Positions 53,873 to 61,148 of a stretch of DNA of 64,000 bases are shown here, piece by piece. Position 1 is the stretch's first letter. Every line of letters starts with the position of its first letter. The notes under the pieces are model-generated. The model searched no databases, had not been told where the DNA came from, and saw nothing but the letters and a program-made list of their open reading frames with translations. The stretch is taken from the NCBI RefSeq assembly GCF_016019935.1, contig NZ_JAECMT010000009.1:21992-85991 (forward strand), written 5' to 3'. This DNA is from Paenibacillus sp. GSMTC-2017 (GTDB lineage Bacteria; Bacillota; Bacilli; Paenibacillales; Paenibacillaceae). The translations under genes and the position numbers were made by a program.

Positions 53873-54661
53873 CGTAGATTCCTCCTTGAAATGTTGTGGA
53901 ATAGGGATAATTAAAGGGTAGTCGCCTTGGAAATCAATTTTGGCTATAACCCCAAATACATTCAGCAGAAATCGCTGATTGATCACAGATTTAGGAGTCC
54001 CACTTGCTACAATTCGTCCTTCCTCCATAGCAATCAAATGATCGCTATAGGCCGCAGCTTGCTGCAAGTCATGAAGCACCATCACAATGGTAAGGCCTAG
54101 CTTTCGGTTTAGACGCTGCAGCATTTCCATCAAATCTAATTGATGTGACAAGTCTAAATAGGTGGTTGGTTCATCGAGCAACAAAATTTCCGATTGTTGT
54201 GCAAGTGCCAAAGCGATTCGGACCTTCTGCTGCTCTCCTCCCGATAACGTATGGAACATCCGATCCTCGATATGACTTATTCCTACAGTAGACAATGCCC
54301 AATTGATCACCTTTTCGTCCTCAGCCGTAAGTCGCGTACGGAACGCAGACTGCCTTGGTGCTCTACCCATAGCAACTAGTTCACGTGCTGTAATATCCGG
54401 AATTTGTCCTTTTTCTTGACCAAGCATAGAAACCTTTTGTGCAAATTCCTTTCGTGAATAGCTCTTGCCGGCCACTCCGTCATATAAGATAAGTCCGCTA
54501 TCAGGTTTACTCACCCTAGCAAGCATACGCAATAAAGTGGACTTCCCTGAACCATTGCGACCAACAATTGCACTTATTTTACCTTTGGGAATCATTTCAT
54601 TAACTGCATGAAGCTCGAATCTCTCAAGCTTGTAAGAAAGTTCATTGATGTGGACCGCCAT
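53540..54661 (-). CDS. ABC transporter ATPase fused in frame to an IsdG-type heme-degrading monooxygenase
   Basis: A single 373-codon frame. Residues 1-263 form a FecE/HmuV-type ATPase: Walker A VGRNGSGKST (about 33), signature LSGGEQQKVR (about 138), Walker B ILLLDEPTT (about 158), and switch His in VLHDLQQAA. Residues 264-373 form a complete antibiotic-biosynthesis-monooxygenase/IsdG domain. Its Asn269, Trp329 and His339 correspond to the catalytic Asn7, Trp67 and His77 of staphylococcal IsdG. No stop codon separates the two parts, yet a perfect Shine-Dalgarno and ATG lie at the junction. Both a fusion and free IsdG could be made. Confidence 0.88.
   Translation of the reverse strand: MAVHINELSYKLERFELHAVNEMIPKGKISAIVGRNGSGKSTLLRMLARVSKPDSGLILYDGVAGKSYSRKEFAQKVSMLGQEKGQIPDITARELVAMGRAPRQSAFRTRLTAEDEKVINWALSTVGISHIEDRMFHTLSGGEQQKVRIALALAQQSEILLLDEPTTYLDLSHQLDLMEMLQRLNRKLGLTIVMVLHDLQQAAAYSDHLIAMEEGRIVASGTPKSVINQRFLLNVFGVIAKIDFQGDYPLIIPIPQHFKEESTMVIVTNVSQITKGSGEKLIERFNKVGKVEAMKGFLGLEVMMTENTKEYDEVTVSTKWESKEDFQAWTRSEAFRESHSKRETPAYILSNKIVFYDVKVVREPLEQAEPQSV
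53873..53887 (-). promoter_or_regulatory. Internal Shine-Dalgarno at the ATPase/IsdG junction
   Basis: AAGGAGG followed by eight bases and ATG on the minus strand, lying inside the continuous frame where it encodes KEES. Its perfect fit suggests two originally separate genes. Confidence 0.85.
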
Positions 54662-55660
54662 CTACCTAATCAGCCTCCTTCTTTTCAGCAAAATGAGGAA
54701 AAATGGAGCACCTATACAAGCAAGTAGTATGCCTGCAGGCAGTTCCAACGGATCAAACCAGCTGCGTGCGACAGTATCGGCAATAACCATTAACACGGCG
54801 CCTCCAACGATTGAAAAAGGAAGAAGGTAACGGTAATCTTCACCGATGAATAAACGGACGGCATGAGGTACGATTAGTCCAACGAAACCAACAAGACCTG
54901 CGACACTAACAGCTGCACCTGCCAGCAAGGAAGCTAGTGCGACGATAAGAAATCGTTGTCGCTCCACATGTTGACCTAGTGATTGAGCCGATTGATCACC
55001 TAGCGTAAGCAGATTTGAAGTTTTCGCCGCTAGCGGCACTAATGTAAGACCTATAACAGCATAAGGAAGTAAAAACATCAGATGAGGCCAGCTTCTTCCA
55101 CTTAATCCTCCTGCAAGCCAAGGCAATACACTTTGAATACGATCGCTATTTAGCACCATAATGCCGTTCATTACTCCGCCGAGAAGTGCATTTACCGCGA
55201 TTCCGGCAAGTACGATTTTGACGGGGGAGCTCCCGCCATCCCACGCCAGTAAGTAAATGACAACTGCTGATATTAATGCTCCTGCGAAAGCAAAACTCGG
55301 CAGTAGAAAGCTAAATTGCGGGAACAAAACTAGTGCAACAACTGCCGCAAGACCTCCACCAGCCGAAACACCAATAATACCGGGATCAGCAAGCGGGTTT
55401 TTCATTACTCCTTGTAGCAGTGTACCGGAAGCAGCTAGACAAGCGCCTACTAACAAGCCAACAAGAACACGCGGCAATCTCAAGTTCCAAATGATTGATT
55501 CATGCGCGCCATCGCCTTCACCTATTAACACAAGCCATATTTCCTTCACTGAAATTGAAACTGAACCACTGCCTACTCCATACAAAATGGTCGCAATGAG
55601 AACAGGTAGAGCAGCAAGAGCTAACCATCGCCTTCGTTTATTTCTTTTCAGTACGCTCAT
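54662..55660 (-). CDS. FecCD-family ABC permease (heme/siderophore)
   Basis: A 332-residue permease with about ten membrane segments and the motifs LPRVLVGLLVGACLAASG (about residue 63), NPLADPGIIGVSAGGG (about residue 88) and GLIVPHAVRLFIGEDYR. It is clearly a paralogue of the permease at 50374-51357. Its ATG overlaps the binding-protein stop (ATGA), and the ATPase gene begins directly after its stop codon, so all three are coupled. Confidence 0.88.
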   Translation of the reverse strand: MSVLKRNKRRRWLALAALPVLIATILYGVGSGSVSISVKEIWLVLIGEGDGAHESIIWNLRLPRVLVGLLVGACLAASGTLLQGVMKNPLADPGIIGVSAGGGLAAVVALVLFPQFSFLLPSFAFAGALISAVVIYLLAWDGGSSPVKIVLAGIAVNALLGGVMNGIMVLNSDRIQSVLPWLAGGLSGRSWPHLMFLLPYAVIGLTLVPLAAKTSNLLTLGDQSAQSLGQHVERQRFLIVALASLLAGAAVSVAGLVGFVGLIVPHAVRLFIGEDYRYLLPFSIVGGAVLMVIADTVARSWFDPLELPAGILLACIGAPFFLILLKRRRLIR

Positions 55661-56598
55661 GATTCTAGCAACTCCCCAAGCAGCTTCACTGCATCAGCGA
55701 CCCTAGTTCCTGGATTTGTACCGAACAATTCTGCTGGCAACACATGAATTCTTCCCTCTTGTACTGCTAAGAGCGAGCTCCATGCAGGGTTTCCTTCCAT
55801 TTCCTTCACGAATCCTTGCTCAACTTCTTCACTATTGCCATGCGTCATAATCAAAATGACATCGGGACTCGCTTCCACGACACGTTCCGTATTAAGCTGG
55901 GCGTACTGTGGGAAGTTTTGTAGACGAGGAAACTCAGCCGCCATATTGGAACCCCCAGCAGTTTCGAGCAAATTACCCGCTAACGAATTAGGCAAAGCAG
56001 CCAAATAAGTTCCTGGTGCACCGTATACCATTAACACTCGCTGCTGCTTCTTTAGTTGAGAGCCCTTTATAGCTTGTAGCTCCGAATCTAATGCTTCGAT
56101 AAGCTCAGTAGCTTTCTCTTCTTTGCCAAGCAACTCACCGAATAGGAGAATTTGTCGGCGGATATCTGCTATAGAATTCGCTTGTGTCAGAACGGTTTTA
56201 GTACCGATACTTTCTAACTTCGGAACATCGTTGCTATTAATCGGATAGTTACCTAATACAACATCCGGTCTTAAAGAAGCAATTTTCTCAAGATCTACAG
56301 TATGTGCCGAGCCTACAACTGGAATGTCCTTTACCGAATCAGGCAATAACGCAGCATTAGGCTGTGGTCTTCCTACAAGAGTGCCTCCAAGCGCTTGAAT
56401 AATATCGACTTCACCATTTCCTAATGCGATTATTCGTTCAGGTATTTTGCTAAATGCGACCTTACGATCTGCAAAATCGATCAGTACATGGTCCCCTTCT
56501 TTTACACTTCCTTCTGTCGCAATTGCGCTACAGCCCGATAAAATGCTTGCTAGCAATAGTAGAAGTGCTCCTACGTAGCACCTGCCCATGACGTTCAC
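55657..56598 (-). CDS. Heme/iron ABC transporter substrate-binding lipoprotein
   Basis: A binding protein of about 313 residues. A GTG at 56598, ten bases after GGAGG, is the likely start; an ATG three codons on is possible. The lipobox LASILSGC marks the mature N terminus. It has the class III helical backbone fold. A His in VVGSAHTVDLEK takes the place of the Met in the IsdE-like protein, and MTHGNSEE gives a second His, so heme is a likely ligand; a siderophore cannot be excluded. It heads the minus-strand unit, with a Fur-like box 50 bases upstream. Confidence 0.85.
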   Translation of the reverse strand: MNVMGRCYVGALLLLLASILSGCSAIATEGSVKEGDHVLIDFADRKVAFSKIPERIIALGNGEVDIIQALGGTLVGRPQPNAALLPDSVKDIPVVGSAHTVDLEKIASLRPDVVLGNYPINSNDVPKLESIGTKTVLTQANSIADIRRQILLFGELLGKEEKATELIEALDSELQAIKGSQLKKQQRVLMVYGAPGTYLAALPNSLAGNLLETAGGSNMAAEFPRLQNFPQYAQLNTERVVEASPDVILIMTHGNSEEVEQGFVKEMEGNPAWSSLLAVQEGRIHVLPAELFGTNPGTRVADAVKLLGELLES

Positions 56599-56647
56599 TC
56601 TCTTTGAACCTCCAATTTCATATCTTCGATACATTTTTACTCTTGTG

Positions 56648-56662
56648 TGAGATTCATTATCA
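56648..56662 (-). promoter_or_regulatory. Fur-box-like site upstream of the binding-protein operon
   Basis: TGAGATTCATTATCA matches 13 of the 14 defined positions or near-positions of the 7-1-7 Fur core TGATAAT-N-ATTATCA, with two mismatches in the left half only. It lies 50 bases before the GTG start. Confidence 0.65.
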
Positions 56663-56696
56663 ATAACAGCATTAGGAGGATTTTACTTGTGAAGTG

Positions 56697-56794
56697 TGAA
56701 CGGAGCATGAATTCCAGATTACATTTTTGAGAAGAACAATATCACCCTCTGCCTCACATAATTTGTAATGTAAAGTTCATGCTCCGTTCATAGA
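56697..56794. promoter_or_regulatory. Inverted pair of HssR-box-like direct repeats between divergent heme genes
   Basis: The arms TGAACGGAGCATGAA (56697-56711) and TTCATGCTCCGTTCA (56776-56790) are a perfect 15-bp inverted repeat. The right arm extends to GTTCATGCT-CC-GTTCATAGA (56775-56794). That is two GTTCAT words with an 11-base period, the arrangement of the staphylococcal HssR site as I recall it (GTTCATATT-N2-GTTCATATT; 14 of 18 matches). The left arm is the same on the opposite strand (aTTCATGCT-CC-GTTCACACT). Each copy thus faces one of the divergent units. Function is inferred. Confidence 0.65.
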
Positions 56795-56865
56795 AGGGTA
56801 GTACAATGCGAAGCGTAGTCAAATTTTGGTGGTTGTTGAAAGACTATATTTTTTTTGATTAGTCA

Positions 56866-56894
56866 TTGAGAATGATAATCATTAGCTGAATATA
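56866..56894 (+). promoter_or_regulatory. Fur box and candidate promoter for the surface heme proteins
   Basis: GAGAATGATAATCATTAGC (56868-56886) matches the Fur 19-mer at 17 positions. A candidate promoter TTGAGA (56866-56871), 17 bases, AATATA (56889-56894) overlaps it, so Fur would block the polymerase. The start of the next gene is 136 bases downstream. Confidence 0.8.
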
Positions 56895-57029
56895 GCTCTT
56901 GAAGGCTTGTACACCAATCCAGAGAAAGGAGAGTTGCCTCAAATTAGTTTATTCGATGTTGCAGACAGTCGCACTTGCTTAGCTGAAGGTCGGTTCCATA
57001 AAAAACAAATTTGAAGGAGTGTATTTAAA

Positions 57030-57404
57030 ATGACAAAAGTACTTAAAAGATCGCTTACGATGACGTTGATGTTAATGGTGCTAGTAATGGCAATGGCAGC
57101 TTCCGCATTTGCTGCAACTCAAAACTATAAATTCTACTATGGTGGCGTAGAGCATGCACACTCGAGTTCTTATATTTCAGGACCAGCAGATATTACTAGT
57201 GGGCAAGTTACAATTAAACTAACTGGTAACTACTTCCCAGAAGTTAAAGTTGGCGGTGTTTCTTATTTCGGGTCGTACAATTCCGGAACTAATTTAACTA
57301 CTTTTGTATTCCCAGGTAGCACATCAAGCGACATTCCACTTGATCTTAAAGTAGTAGCAGGCCCACACAATAGAACGTACAGCCTAGTATTAACTTGGGT
57401 ATAA
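57030..57404 (+). CDS. Small secreted protein with NEAT-like pattern, possible hemophore
   Basis: A 124-residue protein with a clear signal peptide (cleavage after ASAFA, about residue 28) and a mature part of about 96 residues, rich in Ser, Gly, Thr and Tyr. The order SSYISGPADITSGQVTIKL... then FVFPGSTSSDIPLDLKV and finally YSLVLTW recalls a shortened NEAT beta sandwich, but the YxxxY heme pair is not obvious. I do not recognise a family. ATG follows AAGGAGTG. It is first in a Fur-linked plus-strand series and ends at a terminator, so it may be more abundant than the genes downstream. Confidence 0.8.
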   Translation: MTKVLKRSLTMTLMLMVLVMAMAASAFAATQNYKFYYGGVEHAHSSSYISGPADITSGQVTIKLTGNYFPEVKVGGVSYFGSYNSGTNLTTFVFPGSTSSDIPLDLKVVAGPHNRTYSLVLTWV

Positions 57405-57439
57405 GACACTTTGTCAACAACATAACACTTTAATTCAAA

Positions 57440-57475
57440 AGGAAGCGGACAATTGTTGATTGCCGCTTCCTCTTT
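57440..57475 (+). terminator. Terminator/attenuator between the small secreted gene and the giant NEAT gene
   Basis: AGGAAGCGG / CCGCTTCCT (57440-57448 and 57463-57471) with a 14-base loop, then CTTTT. A near-identical module precedes the next paralogue at 61085. Confidence 0.8.
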
Positions 57476-57503
57476 TAAATTCAAGTATAAGGGAGCTATT
57501 CAA

Positions 57504-60500
57504 GTGACATTATCGATAAGAAAAACGTTTGTGATGCTCATCGCTTTAACGTTATTGTTAACCAGCGTACAAATTACACCTATTGAAAAAGTTGCTGCTG
57601 CTGCTGTTCGGGATGGGGAATTTACTATTCCTTTCCGTTATGTAAAGGATGGTTCTACTTCAACATCAGCTGCAGATCATTTCGTAATAAAAGATTCCGC
57701 AAAATTGATTATAAAAAATGGAAAAGCAGTGTTCGAGCATCAAGTTACCAAAAAGAACTTTGCCACATTTGAATTTTTTGGATCACGTAAACCTGGGGCA
57801 CCAAAAGCAGTAATTACGAACGAAGCAGGCCAAGATGTCGTTAGTGGGAAAGAAGGCTATACAGCTGCGGTTGTTAGAGAAGCTGATAATCCAAACAATG
57901 TTATCATTCAACTAGAAATCGAAGATGTCTTGGATCCACAAGATATCCTGATGTATATCAATGACAAAGAAAATATATACCAATTGCCTGTCCCATATAA
58001 TCATTGGTATAACGCACAATTAGAACTTAAATTAGATGGCATTGATCTAACTCCGATTCCTGGCGGTGGTGATGGCGGAACTCCCGGTACTATCACGATC
58101 GAACAGTTCAATGAACGAGTTACAGTAGGTTACAGTGTTTACAATAGTACAAGTGAAGGAAACATCGAGGGCTCCTACCCAATTGGCTCTAGAACAACTC
58201 TTTATCATTCAATCACTTCAGCAGAAAATTTAGTAAAAGACAATCCGAATAATTCAGCTGTCCTATTTTCTGCTTACACCATTTTAGATCTAGCCATTAA
58301 AAAATACGAGTCGCTACGCATCGTTATTAATAAAAAACACCTTACAAATTGGATAACAGAGGCTACTGCTTGGCTCGCAACAAATCCTACAGATTCGGGG
58401 TTTGCCGAAGGTGGAGCTGCTTCAAACATTACCTTTGGCAGCGCGTTTTCAGATGGTGAATATCCTTCCGACTTCCACGAACTTGAGTATGATGGTAATC
58501 GAATCATTGGGCTTGTTGAAAAAGTACAACGAGGCGTTACAAAAGGTCAGACTATTATAGACGACCCATTGGCAACTCAATTGCAAGTAGATGAAATATA
58601 TCAAACGTATTTGGCCCCATTTGATTTTGACGTTATAGCTAAGCATCAATATGTATCTTCAGAAGTAGACATTTATGTTTTGGATTCTCTTGCAGCAACA
58701 ACAGTCAGCGAATCCGTTTATGCGAATGAAATAGCGGACACAGCCGTTCTTTTACAGCAGGTTGGTCTTCATGAAGCTTTTGCAAATATTACATTTATTG
58801 ATAATCCTGATGATAAAATCGTATTTGAAGAACAGACCATTCAACGAGCTGCTACTAATCCTGCCACAGGTTTATTTGGTAGATTACTTCAAGGGTTCGC
58901 TAAACCTGTTAAATTGAGTACGACAGAAAGCCATAAAGTTTATCAAACACATATTAGATTTAACAATGCAAACTTTCCGCAAACAGATGAACGTTGGCCA
59001 GGCTTTACGAGGATTAAATATCCTATGAAATCTGTAAATGGCGTGATTGAACCTGTACCCGGAGTTGAGCCAAGAGAAATTTTCATCAGCTATAACGCCA
59101 CCCAACATAAAACATTGCTGGCATTAATCAATGAAGTTCAAACACTTCATGATCAAGCTGTTGAGGGTATAGAAATTGGGCAATATCCAATTGGCTTTAA
59201 AGCAACTCTTCAAGCTGCAATTACTGAAGCAAAAAAAACCGGCGATTGGTTAGCTGCACCAAGACCAACAATATTGAAAGCAACAACGGCATTACAAACA
59301 GCAAAAGCGAAATTTGATGCAGGTGCTGTCCGTACAACCCATTTCTCAATAGTAGATGCAACTAACGAGAAGTTTTCACCAGCGGATCTTTATTTTAAAA
59401 ATCCAGCAATTGTTTCTTACGTAAACGAATCCACTCGTCATATTAAATTAACGATTAAGAATAGTTCTTCAGTATCTGATTTGACAATAAAACGGGGTGA
59501 AACAAACGTAGATACCCAAATTGTTAGTTCAGATTTAATTACGAATACAAGAGTTGTTAGTTTTGAGCTAACCAACCTGAATGAACTCCTACATGTACAA
59601 TTTAAATCTGTAGCAGCGGTACCAAATGGTGAGCAGGTACATTCCATTCGACTGAACTTGAATAATGTTGACAACAGTGCTCTATATACACTTATTAAAG
59701 AAGCACAAGCAGCACATGATGCTGCTATAGAGGGAACTAAGCCAGGACAATATCCATCTTTCGCTAAAACGGTTTTCCAAAACGCTATTAATAACGCGCA
59801 CAAAGAAGCAACAAGATTTCCCGCGTTAGTTTCAGATACAAATGCCGCGGTTTCATTGTTAAATCGTGCTTTTGAAACTTTCAAAGCATCCTATAACGGG
59901 GGCAACAATCCGAATCCAGGAGAACAGGGACCGAAATATCCTGCAGACGGTAGTTATTACATACCATTTGCAGTGTTAAAACATAACACGGGTGAAGCTT
60001 CTATTATGAATAGCTATGTCAACACAACTGCGCTTGTAAATGTTTCAGGCGGCAATAAAACAGTATCCTTTGTCGTAAAACAAAGTGCAGAAATCATTGG
60101 TCTTACCCTTAATGGCAGTAGCGGAGAAGTTACTAGTAGCGACCCAGGTGCTAACACACGTGTCGTGACTTTTAACATCTCGGATTTATCATCCCTAGTA
60201 GATGGATGGGTAAAAATTTATTGGGATTTAGATGTATTTATTTATGACTATGAATATCAAGTTCATTTTGCTTTCGATGAAGCTTCCGCTACTTTTACCG
60301 GAGCTAATCCAACTACACCTGACGATGGAAATGGTAATGTTGGTGCGCCTCCAGGTTTAGAGAATCCTAACACACCTAAGCCGGAAACTAAACCTAAACC
60401 TGAGACAAAACCAGAAAAAAAACCTGAAGAAGAGAGCGCCGAGAAGCCTGAAACTACTGAAGGCAATACTAATGGTGAAGAAAAAGAACCACAAGTAAAT

Positions 60501-61058
60501 AACTCCGTAAAATTTTCAGATATAAAATCACATTGGGCAAAAGCGAGCATAGATGCAGCGGTGAAACTCGGTATCGTTAACGGTTACTCAGACGGTAGCT
60601 TCCGCCCAAATAGCGCTGTAAACCGAGGTCAGTTTGCTGTTATGATCAGCAGAGCTTTGCAGCTCCAAGGCGGCCAAAAGGCAACTACTTTCACTGACTC
60701 AAAAGGCACACCCGACTGGGCAAAGACACATATTGCACGCGTGGTATCAACAGGATTAATGGGAGGTTTTGAAGACAATACTTTCCGTACTGGAGACAGT
60801 CTTACACGCGCACAACTAGCTGTTATTATTGCTAGAGCAGCTAAGCTGAAGCTGGATGACAGCGCATCGCTTACTTTTAAAGATGCATCTGACATACCTA
60901 CATGGGCACAGAAAGAAGTAGCTACTGCCGTTAAAGCTGGTTTGATAGAGGGTAATAACAATCAGTTTGACCCCAATAAAGTTGCAACACGCGCTGAGGC
61001 ACTCACTCTCATTATTCGATTGCTGGAGTTTTCAAGATCTAACACTGATACGAAATGA
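57504..61058 (+). CDS. Giant S-layer-anchored NEAT protein for heme capture
   Basis: The start is GTG at 57504, seven bases after AAGGGAGC, giving 1184 residues. Order: signal peptide (1-33), NEAT-like domain 1 (about 36-180), helical linker (about 199-272), NEAT-like region 2 (about 380-529), helical repeat (about 535-605), NEAT-like domain 3 (about 607-722), helical repeat (about 724-799), NEAT domain 4 (about 808-930), Pro/Glu/Lys-rich linker, and three SLH domains (about 1001-1184). Only NEAT 4 keeps both heme motifs, SIMNSY and YDYEY; the others lack YxxxY and may bind hemoproteins or be structural. SLH domains attach to pyruvylated cell-wall polymer. The helical repeats share QYP motifs and similar length. 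Confidence 0.88.
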   Translation: MTLSIRKTFVMLIALTLLLTSVQITPIEKVAAAAVRDGEFTIPFRYVKDGSTSTSAADHFVIKDSAKLIIKNGKAVFEHQVTKKNFATFEFFGSRKPGAPKAVITNEAGQDVVSGKEGYTAAVVREADNPNNVIIQLEIEDVLDPQDILMYINDKENIYQLPVPYNHWYNAQLELKLDGIDLTPIPGGGDGGTPGTITIEQFNERVTVGYSVYNSTSEGNIEGSYPIGSRTTLYHSITSAENLVKDNPNNSAVLFSAYTILDLAIKKYESLRIVINKKHLTNWITEATAWLATNPTDSGFAEGGAASNITFGSAFSDGEYPSDFHELEYDGNRIIGLVEKVQRGVTKGQTIIDDPLATQLQVDEIYQTYLAPFDFDVIAKHQYVSSEVDIYVLDSLAATTVSESVYANEIADTAVLLQQVGLHEAFANITFIDNPDDKIVFEEQTIQRAATNPATGLFGRLLQGFAKPVKLSTTESHKVYQTHIRFNNANFPQTDERWPGFTRIKYPMKSVNGVIEPVPGVEPREIFISYNATQHKTLLALINEVQTLHDQAVEGIEIGQYPIGFKATLQAAITEAKKTGDWLAAPRPTILKATTALQTAKAKFDAGAVRTTHFSIVDATNEKFSPADLYFKNPAIVSYVNESTRHIKLTIKNSSSVSDLTIKRGETNVDTQIVSSDLITNTRVVSFELTNLNELLHVQFKSVAAVPNGEQVHSIRLNLNNVDNSALYTLIKEAQAAHDAAIEGTKPGQYPSFAKTVFQNAINNAHKEATRFPALVSDTNAAVSLLNRAFETFKASYNGGNNPNPGEQGPKYPADGSYYIPFAVLKHNTGEASIMNSYVNTTALVNVSGGNKTVSFVVKQSAEIIGLTLNGSSGEVTSSDPGANTRVVTFNISDLSSLVDGWVKIYWDLDVFIYDYEYQVHFAFDEASATFTGANPTTPDDGNGNVGAPPGLENPNTPKPETKPKPETKPEKKPEEESAEKPETTEGNTNGEEKEPQVNNSVKFSDIKSHWAKASIDAAVKLGIVNGYSDGSFRPNSAVNRGQFAVMISRALQLQGGQKATTFTDSKGTPDWAKTHIARVVSTGLMGGFEDNTFRTGDSLTRAQLAVIIARAAKLKLDDSASLTFKDASDIPTWAQKEVATAVKAGLIEGNNNQFDPNKVATRAEALTLIIRLLEFSRSNTDTK

Positions 61059-61084
61059 TAAGTAAGAGAAGCCATTAATCCATT

Positions 61085-61120
61085 AGGAAGCGGTCAATAG
61101 TTGATTGCCGCTTCCTATTT
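61085..61120 (+). terminator. Terminator/attenuator between the two NEAT-SLH genes
   Basis: AGGAAGCGG / CCGCTTCCT (61085-61093 and 61108-61116) with a 14-base loop and ATTTTATA after it. It duplicates the module at 57440-57475, including the following GGAGCTATT ribosome binding region. Confidence 0.75.
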
Positions 61121-61148
61121 TATAATCAAGTGAAAAGGAGCTATTGAT

